Part shown: in pieces, positions 1-11,790 of the stretch | How the letters are laid out: every line of letters begins with the position of its first letter | Position numbering within the stretch: the stretch's first letter is position 1 | Source: Gnetum montanum | Taxonomy: Eukaryota; Streptophyta; Gnetopsida; Gnetales; Gnetaceae | Assembly (NCBI GenBank): GCA_015680685.1 | Contig: MNCI01000270.1 | Span: forward strand, 691,854 to 755,853 | Length of the DNA stretch: 64,000 nt | Direction: 5' to 3' | The notes under the pieces: generated by a model | The model's input: the letters and a program-made list of their open reading frames with translations, nothing else | What the model was told of the DNA's origin: nothing | The model's database searches: none | Position numbers and translations under genes: made by a program

Positions 1-1694
1 GGAAATTTTTGTATCTCCAAGGCTGATAGGCCTGCCGGACTCTCTAGCCTGCCCAACTGGACAATTGACTTGGTTGAAAATCTACCCAGAGACCATGTTA
101 GGAGTTGTCAAAAATGTTCGAGATGAGAAAAATAGTTTGACAAGTTTTCTAGTGAAGAAGTCTGCTACGCTATGCTACGTTGTGTAGCATAGCAAGCCTT
201 GAAAGATAACCACTCAAGCATTCAAATGTGAATTGACAAAATGATTATAAGACAAGTCAGGATTCAGGTGTTACACTATGCTACTCTATGTAGAGTAGTA
301 TAGTGTGGTAAAGGTAGAGTAGGAAGGCCCATATTGCTAAGTGATTCCAACAAGAAGATTGCACTTTAGCAAGACTTTGGCCTCTAAAATTGGTTGCCCC
401 ACTTAGACCACAGGCCTCAAGCAAAGATTCTTAGTAGAAAATGGTAAATTGAACAAGGAAGAATGATACACTAGCTACTACATTATGCTATACTACATAG
501 CATAGCACAACATAGTAATAATGCAAAAACAATAGAAGTGTTCCAAACATGAGTTTAGCATGTCCAAGGGCTTCTCGGCATGAAGGAAAAAAGTTGTAGT
601 TGTTTGCTTGACCAAACCTCAGAAAAATGCTCTTCAGCTCCTACGCAAATTTTTGTCAAGACCAGTAGCTACGCTGCATAGCAAATAGCTACTTACACTA
701 CACCAATGTTCTCAATAGCATGAGTAGTGCAACATTGGCACGAAAGTATCAAGACATCTTCGGGTAGCTCTAGAACTTGTTGGCAACAATCTTTCTCACT
801 CTGGCATCTCCTTGGAGAAATTAACAATTTTACTCCATTTTGCATACCCCTGATCAACTCCCAAAAAATTGTTCCTATGCTTGAACTTGCTTATAAGAGT
901 AAGAAAGACATAGTCCTAGAGCATAGGCTCCATTTTTCTTACATTATTAGTACACTGAATTTTGGCATATGCAGTTTCGATGATATGGTCACAGTGTAAC
1001 AAAGTTCACATCTAGCATCGCATACCTACATGGTACAGGCATGTTAGCACATTGTAGGGCCCAGGATACATGGCATCCAGACCACATTTCTCTCCTGCTC
1101 CTGGCCATATAAATACCTTGGCAAACAATGCTCGGGGGTTGGCTTTATGGGGTAGTTGGCTTTTGAGTTGGTTTTCAGAGAGCATAGTTGGCATTGTTGA
1201 GCATTCTAGTTACCTTTGAGTTCTCTGGTTGGCTCCAAATATCCCTTGATGAGTTGAGCATTTTGGCATTCTAGCGAACATAGTAGTAAGGAAAAGACCT
1301 ATGACTATATTGTCCGGTGTAAGCAGTGTCTCTCTAGTGTTGCATAACCTATTGTATACCTTTCAGCAAGGAAAAGGATCAAATCCATGACCTTTGGGGT
1401 AGCGCACTCTCTCACCCAAATCTATTTTTCTATTTTCTTACTGTCATCATTATTTTGCATTATTTTCACTACTTTACATTTGTTAATTTTTGATTTACTT
1501 TGTGTGTCTTACTTCCGAAACAAACGTTTATGAAAGGTTAAGATACACTGATTAAGTCCTTGTCTGATCAACTAGACATTTCAGGGTGCCCCAGTTTTTT
1601 TTCTCTCTAGCATGGCCCTCACAAGGATCCAGGGTTAAACTATTTACCTGGAAACCTCTCGGTGTTCCAGCCACCGACATTTTCGATCGCTACT
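1..1694 (+). repeat. LTR of tandem unit E1 (5' end outside the window)
   Basis: This is the long terminal repeat of the upstream unit. It aligns base for base with 13290-14994, so about 130 bases of its start lie before the window. It carries several imperfect palindromes built from GCTATGCTACG-like words, a TATA box near 1107, and an end at CTACT just before a primer-binding-like TGG at 1700. The expected terminal CA seems mutated. It is followed by a leader and gag in the same orientation, so it acts as the 5' LTR of E1. Confidence 0.85.
1107..1116 (+). promoter_or_regulatory. TATA box of the E1 LTR
   Basis: The word ATATAAATAC lies about 580 bases before the LTR end. The aligned position in other LTRs of the window (14407, 44562, 51210, and on the minus strand 9678 and 38461) reads CTATAAAT. 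Conservation across separate insertions supports it as the core promoter of the retroelement. Confidence 0.6.
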
Positions 1695-1699
1695 ATTTT

Positions 1700-1717
1700 T
1701 GGTACTAGAAGGAGGGC
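1700..1717 (+). other. Putative tRNA primer-binding site, E1
   Basis: The sequence starts TGGTACTAGAAGGAGGG, a few bases after the LTR end. The same word, with TGGTGCTAG or TGGTACTAG, follows every complete LTR end here (15000, 51850, and on the minus strand 32612 and 37772). TGG pairs with the CCA tail of a tRNA. I cannot say which tRNA. Confidence 0.65.
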
Positions 1718-1938
1718 CTTTTTGATGCCCTTTCTATGTCCTATGGGTAGTCTTGCATGCTCCCTATACCCTATCATTCACTAGCATAAACGTGACACCC
1801 TTTTCTAGTTGTTTACACATCATGTGATGCAGACTAGTCATGATGACTCTTCCTTTGGAACCTTGTAGGATGAAAAGCCTCTGATCGCCTATTGATTTCT
1901 ATGTTCCTCATTTGTGACTTCCCCTTTTATCACGTAAA

Positions 1939-3217
1939 ATGATTCCAGCAACAACCATTATTTTCACCCTAAGCATTGAGGCTCCCTTCTTGGCTCAAAG
2001 CACCATAGGTGCTGAGCAGCCATCTAGCCCAGTGCTAGCACCACACTAGTCTCCTAGGATCTAACATCTGTTACTTGAGTTCTTATCATAAGATGCAGAG
2101 CGTTTCGACTTCCTCTATGAAAAGATCTAGGCAAATCTACCCTTGGATCACCAAGAATTTGAGGACAAATGCAACTTTGAGTTCCTACACCAGAATGCAA
2201 GAGAATTATCCCTACCCCTGACGTTACCATCCCCTTGACGGAAATGTATCGATGGATCTTTGAATAGTTAGTGTAAGTCAATAAGTCTAGGGAGTGAGAT
2301 ACAGTGTCTCATTACGATGAGGAATTCCAGGATGGACAAGAAGACTTGGACTCCCAATCCGAGGGTGGTGGCTAGACTTATCCTATGACCATCCCTCCCA
2401 CCATGGTCTTCAGGTCAAACTCTCTTTTTGTGTTATTACCATAACTCAGCTGCAATCTACATTTTCATCAGCCATGGATAGCCATTCTACACCCTCAACA
2501 TACCAACATGCTCCTCCCTTAGTTTCATTCCCAGGCACTCTCCCTCCTCATTCTATCTCATCCTAGTACCAAGTGTCGATCATAGCTATGTTGCCCTATG
2601 TGCACACCATGTCTACTTCATAGTTGCATGGAGTGTCCACTCCTATTCCATCATCTACACCTATTCCACCATCAGCAGCAGGCCCTACCCTAACCGCATG
2701 ATGGACCCTAGCCACTTTGATTCCTATTTTGCAACCCTCCCAGATGCCACATTACCCTTACCACCAAACATACCAAGTACCGCAAGTGTCACAACCAAGT
2801 ACCAGACTGTGGCCCATCCCATCACTCATGCAAATGACTAATCCTACAACACCACCCACTGGATGATAAACCTCACAGGTAAGACCCTTCATAGGGTTAG
2901 CCCTAACAACACCCCCTATGAACCAGGCTGCTATCCTTACTATGCCACTAACAATGGTTGCCCCTGCAACCCCACAACCATCTATGTTGTCTCCAAGTAT
3001 GGATCAAGCGTTCCAACTTATCCAAACCCTCACTAAAGCGATTAAATGTCTCAAAGCTACTGGTTCTAACACAGTGCTAGTCATGGATTTCTACTATGAT
3101 GACCTTATCAACCTGGTCATTCCTATGCTCACATTACCCCCTAGGATGCCACTCCCCCACTTCTCAAAATACAATGGGGAGGGTGATCCTAACGTGCATT
3201 TATTCACATTTAGATCT
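1939..3217 (+). pseudogene. E1 gag, N-terminal part, cut by the nested element B1
   Basis: This is decayed Ty3/gypsy gag. I chose the ATG at 1939 because the aligned ATGs at 15239 and 52252, and at 37315 on the minus strand, start the same product (MI-PATT, then an IEAPF-like motif). Stops interrupt the frame from about 2030. The readable central part (2918-3217) runs through a proline-rich linker, a helix containing AFQLIQTLTKAIKCLKATG, and the motif KYNGEGDPNVHLFTFRS. There the frame stops exactly where an inverted LTR begins. The target base word GATCT is at 3213-3217. The Retrotrans_gag core that should follow was lost from E1 with the deletion at 9420. The equivalent E2 sequence continues at 39517. 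Confidence 0.8.
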
Positions 3218-4906
3218 TGTAGCGACTGAAAACGTCAATCGTTGGAAAACACCAAGAGGTCATTAGTCATTGACAATCTTAACCCCATTTCCACTAGAGG
3301 GATGTGCTAGATGGGATGGAAATGGGGCACCCTAAATGGTTTGGTTGATTAGACAGGGACTTAGTCAATGTTAATATAACCTTTTGTAACTAGAAAATTT
3401 GAAAATGAGACTGATAGCACGAAGTAATGCTTAAATGTAAAAGGGATGGAAAATAGTGTAAAATGCAATAATAAGTAGGAGACAATGTAAAATGTAGTTA
3501 GAAAAATGCACCGCTTCGAAGCTACAACTTCGCTCTGTCAATATGGATACAATTAGTTGCATAGTGTTGAGAAGTGTAAAGATCCCAAGAGTAACCAAGA
3601 CATGTAGAGCAAGATAGCTGTGTGCTTGAACATGAACTCAGGCATTAACAATGCGAAGTGCTACCAAGGTGGTAGAGAAGAGAAAAACAAAATTTCAACT
3701 GAGAGTGGTAATTGTTTACAATGTTAAATAGAAAGCTTACAATGCTCAAGGTTATAGTGCTAATTTTTTTCTTCTCAGCCAACAAAATTGTTAGCCGACC
3801 AGATTTTTCCAAAAAATCAGACCAAGGCTTTTTGAGCATTGCACATTGGGGTATTCATAGGACCAAGGGCATGCGAAAGATGTGGTTTGGATGCCATGTG
3901 CCCTAGGCTCATGCTGACCTATCTATGCTACACATGACTGCATGACTGTTGGGTGAGTCTGCCATGTCGTAATTACAAGCCTGCCACGTTGTAATTGCAT
4001 TGTCAGAGCAACGATGTGATTAGGTGGAGTGCATTGATGTAGTGTAACTACCTACCACTCTTTGCTATGCTTTGTAGTGTATCATGTTTGGTGTAGCATA
4101 GTATCATATCATGATGTGCTACACTACGCAGCATAGTGTAGCATAACTGCCGACTTGAAGCAAAAATTTGCGTTGTGTCCTACTACATGTGTTGGAAAAT
4201 TTTCAAGTGCCCCAACTGTTTATTACATATTTGATACGCTATGCTACACTACATGACGTATCATAGCATAGCAGATATCCTTAGTCACAAAAAATGTCTC
4301 CAAGCTGCAAACTTTGCCTTGTGCACTGCAAAGCTTGCGAACTTGCTGATCCTACACTTTGAGATGCCTTCTGTCACTTTCACATAATTTCTATACCTTG
4401 TTGTGCCATGTAGTTGAGCATAGCGTAGTAGCCAACATGGCTTGCTTCTTGCCAAGTTCACCACTTTCTGATGGAAGGAGACATTGCTGAAGGACTTGAA
4501 GGTAGGCGAGAGGACTAACTATCTAGTTTTTTTATACACTATGCTATGCTGCATGGCATACCATAGGGTAGCACTATGCTTCTACAAACATCTTTTAAAT
4601 TTTTCTATGCCACATAGCGTACCGTAGAAAAACTCCTTGACTTAGAAAACTTTCTAAAGTGTTTTGCACGTTCTGAGCACCACCAACAATTCCATGCACC
4701 ACTCCTAAGTGCACTATCGACTGGATGAACTACTTAGGTGGGAAGGCTGGGGAATCTGTTTAGCCTGTTGACACCTAGGGTAGAAAACCTACCAAACTAG
4801 ATAGCATAAACATCAGAGCATCCATCTCCTGAAGAACTACCATAACACTAGGTGAATTCCAAAGACTTGGTGAAGCAAGCATGCCTTTGAATTTTGGGGT
4901 CTTTCA
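3218..4906 (-). repeat. 3' LTR of nested element B1
   Basis: Read on the minus strand it starts TGAAAGACCCC at 4906 and ends CGCTACA at 3218. It is 1689 bases long and collinear with 16532-18224, which has the same insertion point in gag. A polypurine-like stretch (about 4909-4923, minus strand) lies just outside its start. Its TATA position (near 3851) is mutated to TATGAAT. It holds the GCTATGCTACG-type palindromes typical of the family. Confidence 0.85.
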
Positions 4907-5754
4907 TTGGCCCCTCTTTATCAACGTTTGGAGGATGGGCTCGAGAGATGTTGACAAAGAATATGAAACACCACGGAAGACACGATGCTAACGTTGCTTC
5001 TCAGTGATCATCAAGACATCACTTGGCTACGCTTGAGAGTGTTGCATTGGTTTTTTATAGGGGAAAAGGGTGAAGCAGGGAGGAAGGAGGTTTAGGAAAA
5101 AGGGTAAAGATGAGGCTTAGCAGAGTCCCTTTTCAGAGTGCTCATGAGGGAGTTGTTCACATTTTCATCTTTACTTTTTCTAACCTTCAACCTCTTATAG
5201 GATAGGTGTTTCTTTCCCAGGATGAGTTTTGTTACATTCGTTTGGGGTTTTGAATTGCCTACAGATGCTTCCCATGTGGTGAGCTGTGTTATGCACGTCA
5301 TGGAATTTGCACTCTGAAGTAGCCGAGCCAGTCGAGGCACTCGCTTCGCGAAGCTGTAGCATTTGCTGCTAGTTCAGCTATGTGATTAGCTACCAAATAG
5401 CTAAATGTTGTGTGAGCCCAGGCATCGTCAGGGAGCTGGAGGATAAGAATATTGTGGCTGGGCCACAATACTGTCGAAACTCCAGTAGTAGGCACTAACC
5501 AAGGAACCATCGTCAGGGCAGTGGGCCATGATGATGGTAGGTCTGGAGGGCTAGTACGATGTCATAAAATATCTCCAGAGGGTTAGCACAATGCCAAGGG
5601 TGGTAGCATCACATACATTCTAGATCGCATTCTCATTGCATCGTGAACTACGTTTTGGAGCTACAATGTCCCACACCCACAATAGCACTATGCATACTCG
5701 TTCGATGTGTACTTATCGTAGATGCACACCAGGGACATGACGCAAACCCATTTT
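4907..5754 (-). other. 3' untranslated region of B1
   Basis: This non-coding stretch lies between the 3' LTR and the minisatellite R3. It matches 18225-19259 closely but lacks a 191-base segment that the other copy has at 18689-18879. I see no gene in it. Short open frames here are not conserved between copies. Confidence 0.6.
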
Positions 5755-6147
5755 AAGGTCCTAGTAGATTATGTGCTGGGTTAGGATCCCAATAGACCAT
5801 TGTGCCTATTTAAGGTCCCAGTAGACCGTACATGCTAGTTTAACATCATAGCGAACGTGTCGTGCCAGTTTATAGTCATAGAAAACTAGTTGTGCCAGTT
5901 TTACATTGTAGTGGATGGTCGCCGCCAGTTTAATGTCATGGTAGATGCTACTTTTTGTCACCAGTTTAATGTTGTAGCAGACACTACTTCTTGCTTCTAG
6001 TTTAACATCGTAGTAGATGCTGCTTGTTTCCGCCATTTTAACATTGTAGAGGATGCTCCTTGTTGCCACCAGTTTAGCATCATAGCGGATGCTTCTTGTT
6101 GCCACTAGTTTAACATCATAGCAGATGCTGCTTGTTGCATTCATGCT
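5755..6147 (-). repeat. Minisatellite R3 after B1 integrase
   Basis: This is a degenerate tandem array of 36-base and 30-base units. On the minus strand each unit reads like TAAACTGG-CAACAAG-AGCATC-GCTATGATG. Both periods are multiples of three, so both strands stay open and give repetitive frames such as YDVKLVATRSI. It begins directly after the integrase stop. The same block lies at 19260-19656, 11339-11790 and 28870-29110. Confidence 0.8.
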
Positions 6148-7415
6148 TTAGATGTAATACGACTTGAGGTACGAGTGATTCACCGAGTTAGCAAACATGT
6201 TACCCTCCATGTTCGCCAGCTTGAAGGCTTCATTCCCAAAGGCTTTAGTGACCATGTATGGACCTTCCAGTTGGCTGAGAATTTTCTCACATGCTCACAG
6301 ATAGCTTTGAGGATGAGGTCTCCCTTCTGTACTGGCCGTTGCTGCAAGTCTGCATGGTGCTTTTATTGTTGCTTGTTCTGGTAGCGCTCTATGTGGCTCA
6401 ACGTCTCCATGTGCTCCTCCTCTATTAAGTCGAGATCGATGATCCGTGACGCGTTGTTCTGGGCTTTGCTCATGACATTTAAGAGGATCATCCAGAGTGA
6501 TGGTACTTGCAACTCAAGAGGAAACATAGCTTTAGATTCATAAACAAGACTACAAGGGATATTATTCATCATGGTCTTGCATGTCATTCTATAGGCCCAT
6601 AGAATGTAGAGGATTTACTCGTGCCACCACCTCTTGCTACTACCAAGCATCCTCTTCAGCAAGTTGATGATGGACTTATTTGTAGCCTCCACCTGTCCAT
6701 TCACCTGCAAGTAATATAGGGAGGAGAATGATTTCCTGATGCCTAGATTGCTGTAGAAGGTTTAGGTTTCTATACTATTGAATTGTGGCCCATTTTCAAT
6801 TACAATAGTCATTAGAAGCCCAAACCTTGTTGTGATGTTGTCCAAGATGAAGTGGCAGATCTACTGAGATGTCGTCTTCCTCAAGAGGATAGCTTCCACC
6901 CACTTAGTAAAATACTCAGTGGTAGTGATAATGAAGCTATGTCTTGTGGAGGAATTAGGTGTGATAGGTTCTATGAGGTCTAGTCCCCATAATTGGAAAG
7001 GCCATGTGATTTGCATTAGGTGCAGCTCCATAGGTGAAAAGTGTATGAGATTTGTGTATCTCTGGCACATGTCCCATGTCTTGACTTTTGACAAGTAGTC
7101 ACGCTCCATATGGGGCTAGTAGTACCCTAGGCATATGATTTTTTCAGCCATATCCCTAGGTGCTATGTGTCCACCACATAGCCCCTCATGCACTTCATTA
7201 ACTACCTTCTGCGCCTACTCCCCACCCATGCATGCTAGCAATATCCTATCATAGGAGCATCTGCACAGGGTGTCATTTCCCATGAGTGTATATTGTTGGG
7301 CACGCTTATGGATTGCATCTCTCTGGGTAGATGTCAGTCTGCTTGGGGGTTTGCCATGTTGTAGGTAGCCTTTAATGTTAGTGTACCACTCTTGGGTATC
7401 TGTAGCACTAATAGA
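6148..7415 (-). pseudogene. B1 integrase, decayed
   Basis: This is the integrase domain of a Tat-type pol. Read from 7415 down it has the leader QEWYTNIKGYLQHGKPPSR, a zinc-finger region (VHEGLCGGHIAPR, then CDMCQR or its mutated form WDMCQR), the core WGLDLIEPITP followed by SFIITTTEYFTKWVEAI, the DNGPQF block (here ENGPQF), and a C-terminal part with RIIDLDLIEEE and SHIERYQN. It ends with a YYI stop at about 6148. Several TAG and TAA stops replace glutamine codons, so it cannot be active. The parallel copy is 19657-20930. Confidence 0.85.
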
Positions 7416-7725
7416 TCCCACATGTCCTATTTGAGTGATAGGCTCAGTACATTCAACAATCGAAGTTGCAAAATTTACAAACAAGTGTGGTGGGATATTT
7501 AGTGCTAGGGTGGCTAAGGCATCTACTATGGTATTCTCATTACATGGCACGTGTTCCACATCTGTGGTTGCAAATTACTTAAGCAAGCTTTTTGTAGATC
7601 ATAGTAGGGTTGTAAGTGCATAGCTTTACAAGCATAGACCTCGGTGATTTGATTCACAACTAGTTGTGAATCACCGTGGATTGTCAAGTGTTGTATGCAT
7701 AGTGTTTTGGTAGCTAAGAGGCTAT
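7416..7725 (-). pseudogene. B1 additional (archaeal-type) RNase H, C-terminal part
   Basis: The minus-strand frame reads HLTIHGDSQLVVNQI, then YYDLAKSLLKQF and a CNENTIVDALATLAL motif. This is the pattern of the second RNase H that Tat elements carry between RNase H and integrase. It is truncated at its N-terminus near 7725, where sequence from intron 1 of the antisense gene follows. Reverse transcriptase and the first RNase H are missing. The same breakpoint is in 20931-21237, so the deletion predates the duplication. Confidence 0.75.
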
Positions 7726-9422
7726 TCTTGCTATGCTATTGCTTCGACATTCTTTGCTACTCTATGTATAGGAAGAGGGTTATGTTACACTATATGCTAA
7801 AATGCTAGATTTTGTTATGCTACGTGTGTGTTGCACTTGGATGTGATGTTAACGTCTATTGTTGTACTATGCAGGATAGCACTCAGGCCAATTCTAGTTG
7901 TCCTGGACATTGTAGGGGTCCTGTGCTGTGTGAACAAACCCATGGCCCATGTTCCCCCTCCTCATACTCATGTGGGAGATTGAGTGGTCTGGTTTACGCA
8001 AGGAGCATAGAAGTTCCTACAATTCCTCCTCCAACACTTCAGTGTGATCGTTTGGTCACACTTAGAGGAGGAGGTGGTGGCCATCATACTAGAAACCTTA
8101 TTGCTTGGGGCAACCTAGGGCATTCTGAGGTACCTTAGAGATGGGACACTTGGTAGCGGGCAAGGGGAGGGATCTGAACTATGCCCCCAAGGTTTGAGAC
8201 GTTTGGCTTGGATCTGGGAGATGCCCAAGTACAGCTGCTACCATCTTTACAATACATTTTTTATTGCACGTCATATGGGAACATGCTTTCAAAACCCACT
8301 AGGAACCATCTACTATGCCGGCGAGTGAGTTCTATAGTGCCATTTCTATTATACAATGCTATAGTCACTATGCTCGGTCAGATGTTGATGACGTGTTTTT
8401 GTTACCAGGTTTTTAATCAATGACGAGGACCTTCATGATGATACGGATGCCTTGACCATAGCAGAGATGGCCTTGCAGGAATTCTATTTTACTGAGAACA
8501 TCTGTGTAGGTGTTCTATGTCATTACGGGGGTGAGTACCCCACCTATCCAAGCCGATATCCCATCCTCTACAATATATGTAAGGAGTCTGATTAGTTGGA
8601 TGAGGGATCGGCACCTTTCAGACTTGTCCCCATGGAAGAAGTTTTGGTCACCCTTCCACAATTCCCATTGCCATGTAAACCTCGTAAGCTAAGCGGTAGG
8701 TGCGACACGTTGAGGTGTCTTTGCTATTTTTTATATGTAAACTGTTTCTATGCAAACTATTGCAGGGACAAAAAAGTCCCAGGAGGTGACGGTGGTAATC
8801 GTTGAGAAGTAGGAGGCGAACATCTACTTCAAATACAAAGAAGTAGCTATGAGCTAGCATTGGATATATAGCAAAGCTTCAGATTCCTTGGTCGGGAACC
8901 TCTGAAGTGCTGGGTTGCTATATTTGTTCCTGACTCTAAACCCAAACATTCCTGCCATTGAGATGCTCTCCCTGGTGGACTCCTTTTTTGATAAGGTGGA
9001 CTGCTTCCGCACACGCATTCATGCTATGTGGATGGTTATTAACATCAATGACCAACTTTTTGCAGACCTGTTCGGTGTCCCTATCGATGGAATCCTTATA
9101 GGGTTGAAGTTCAAGAAGGAGTTAACTCTTCAGAATGATGACATCATGGAGTGGATAGGGATCCCTAAAGAGCAAAGGGGGATCCCTATGGAGAAGGCCA
9201 AGGTAGCACTTGCTAGAGAAGTTTACCCTATCTTCCGTTCTCATGGCTTCACCCAGATACTTTCCCAAAGGAAGTTCCTTGGGGTTGAGTAGGCCTAGGT
9301 AATGCACGAGGTTATGGAAGAGAGGGCTTGCTAGAACTGGGCTAGGTTTCTATGTGTAGGCCTGTAGGCTAAAATCGTGGGGCTCCATAAGAGACAAGAG
9401 TCATGTTCCAACATTCATTATG
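7726..9422 (+). pseudogene. Antisense gene copy in B1: intron 1 remnant to part of exon 4
   Basis: This plus-strand copy of the multi-exon gene lies antisense to B1. Exons read from alignment are exon 2 at 7875-8324 (acceptor GCAG, donor GTGAGT), exon 3 at 8409-8683 (acceptor ACCAG, donor GTAAGC) and exon 4 from 8766 (acceptor TTGCAG). Exon 4 breaks at 9420-9422, where it fuses to a truncated LTR. Promoter and exon 1 are absent, removed by the deletion that also took reverse transcriptase. Exon 2 resembles a HAD/FCP1 core (VLDIVGVL, WFTQGA, VWSHLEEEVVAIILETL). Exon 4 has the RTRIHAMWMVININDQLFAD segment. In-frame stops show decay. Confidence 0.6.
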
Positions 9423-10597
9423 CGAAGTGCTAGCAAGGTGGTAGAAAAGAAAAGAAAAGGATACCAACTAAAAGAGCTAAATTTTTACAATGTTAAAATA
9501 GTAAGCTTACATTGCTCAAGGTTACAGTGCTAACTTTTTTCTTGTTAGCCAACCAAATTATTAGTTGATCAGATTGCCATGAAAAGCTGAAAAAGTTGAA
9601 AAGTTAAGGCCACGAGAGAGAATAGCTAAGAAAGCTAAAAAATGTCTGAGCTAGAGTTTAAGCATCACTCATTGGGGTATTTATAGGACCAAGGGCACGC
9701 AAAAGATGTAGTTTGAAAGCCACGTGCCCTAGGCTTGCGTTGACTTGTCTGTGCTGCACGTACCTATGTGACCATTGGGAGAGCTTTCCATGCCATAATT
9801 ACAAGCCTGATGCATCGTAATTATGTTGTTAGAGCAACAGTGCAATTAGGTGAAGTGCATTGATGTTGCATAATTGCTTGCCACATTTTTCTATGCTTTG
9901 TAGTGTAGCATGTTTGGCATGGCGTAGCATCTTATTATGCTGTGCTACACTACACAGCATAGCGTAGCATAGTGTAGTACCAGTTTGAAGCAAGAAACTT
10001 GCATTGTGTCCTGCTACATGCATTGGAAACCCTTGAAGCACATTGACTGTTTGTCACATTTTTTCCATGGTATGCTATGCTACGTAGCGTATCACAGCGT
10101 AGCAACTGGTCTTAGTCGCAAAAAACATTGTCAATCTGCAAACTTTGCCTTTTGCACTACGAAACTTGCAAACTTGCTAATCTTGCCCTTCAAGTTGCCT
10201 TCTATCACTTTCGTAGAATTGCTACCCCTCGCTGCGCCATGTAGATTAGCATAGTGTAGCAACAAACATGACTTGATTTTGCCAAGTTTGCCACTTTTTC
10301 ACAGAAGGAGACATTGTCGAAGGACTTGAAGTCAGACGAGGGGATTGATCATTCAGCTTTTGCTACGCTATGCTACGCTGCGTAGCATAGCATAGTGTAG
10401 CACTATGCTTCTACAAACGTCTTCTGAAGTTTGCTATGCTACATGGTGTAGCGTAGCAAAACTCTTTGACTTAGAAAAATTGCTGACGCAGATAATCTGA
10501 ACATCAGAGCATCCATCTCCTGAAGAACTTCCATAATGCTACATGAATTGCAAAGACTTGGTGAAGCAAGCATGCCTTCAAATTCTGGGATGTTTCA
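9420..10597 (-). repeat. Truncated LTR (T) at the deletion junction of E1
   Basis: This minus-strand LTR starts TGAAACATCCC at 10597 and runs to 9420, where about 430 bases of its 3' end are missing. It keeps a good TATA box (9678-9686) and dense GCTACGCTATGCTACG palindromes. Its start abuts integrase sequence at 10598, so it was inserted in the E1 integrase. The truncated end is fused to exon 4 of the B1 gene with a shared ATG at 9420-9422. Confidence 0.75.
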
Positions 10598-11338
10598 TCC
10601 TCCTTAGGAAAACTACATCCTAATAGGTTTGCCACTTTATCTTAGAAAACATAGTAATAAGGTTTGGTATTCCGATGACTATTGTGACAGACAATGGGCC
10701 CCAGTTTAGTAGCACAAAAACCAAAACCTTTTGTAGAGAACTTGGCATCAAGCAATTATTTTTATTGCCATACTACCCACAAGAAAATGGTTAGGCAGAG
10801 GCCACAAACAAGGCCATCATCAACTTGCTTAAAAGGATGCTTAGCAATAGCAAGAGGCAATGGCATAGCAAATCGTGTACATGCTATGGGCCTACTATAA
10901 AATGTGCAAAATGGCTATAGGTAAGACTCCTTATAGTCTAGTTTACAAATCTTAAGAAGTGTTACCTCTTAAATTTTAGGTATCATCACTTTGGATGATC
11001 CTTTCAAGCATCGTGAATGAAGCTCATAACAACGAGTCAAGAATCATTAACCTTGGCTCTCTAGAGGAAGAGTGTGCACAAACACTGGGTTGCATCGAAT
11101 GGTATCAAAAAAATAGTGACAAAAGCATCATTTCAACCTACATCGACAGCGAATCAAAACAGGGGACCTAGTTCTCAAAGCTATCGATGAACATGCAAAC
11201 AAGTTTTCAGCAAACTAGGAAGGTCCATTCATAGTCACAAAAGCCTATGAGAATGGAGCCTTCAAATTGGTAGACATGGATGGCAGGGAGTTTGCAAATC
11301 TAGTGAACCACTTGTACCTTAAGCCATACTACATCTGA
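10598..11338 (+). pseudogene. E1 integrase, C-terminal half
   Basis: The plus-strand frame starts in mid-core at LRKTTS and continues with RFGIPMTIVTDNGPQFSS (second catalytic Asp at 10690), PYYPQENG and EATNKAIINLLKRML. The C-terminal region has RIINLGSLEEE and ends GPFIVTKAYENGAFKLVDMD, NLVNHLYLKPYYI and a TGA. The N-terminal half and zinc finger are missing because the truncated LTR abuts at 10598. A TAG replaces the expected CAG after ENG. The frame needs shifts between about 10880 and 11200, so it is a pseudogene. Confidence 0.85.
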
Positions 11339-11790
11339 TGCAAAAGTAAAATAAGCATCCATAGTTCGCTATGATTATAAACTGGCATAGATTTTCCGCT
11401 ATGACTATAAACTGGCATAGATTGTCTGCTATGACTATAAACTAGCACAGATACTTTGCTATGACTATAAACTGGCACAAACCATCTGCTATGATGTAAA
11501 ATTGACATAGAAGGTCCACTATGACCTTAAATTGGCCCATCCACCATCCGCTACGATGATAAACTAGCACAGTAGTCTGCTAGGACCTTAAACTAGCACA
11601 GCAGTTTGCTAGGACCTTAAATTTAACACACAGACCTTAAATTTAACACACAACGGTCTACTAGGTACTTAAACTAGGAAAAAGGTCTTCTAGGATATTA
11701 AATTAGCACATCATGATCTGCTGGTACTTTAACCAGTACATCTGATAGTCTACCAAGATCTTAAACTAGGTTCGTGGTACAACGCTCTCA
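11339..11790 (+). repeat. Minisatellite R3 after E1 integrase
   Basis: Tandem units of 30 bases (GCTATGACTATAAACTGGCA plus about 10 bases) begin right after the integrase stop. They grade into units with GACCTTAAACTAGCAC. It is the plus-strand counterpart of the blocks at 5755-6147 and 19260-19656. The period differs (30 rather than 36), which shows how fast the array changes. Confidence 0.8.

Noticed and set aside
5806-6144. Repetitive 112-codon minus-strand frame that looks like a repeat protein
   Set aside because: It begins after the integrase stop and coincides with the R3 minisatellite; both strands are equally open because unit lengths divide by three. No promoter or start context supports a protein.
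11339-11790. Possible CRISPR array because of regular 30-base units
   Set aside because: The units are contiguous and degenerate with no unique spacers, follow a plant integrase, and recur after other integrase copies.
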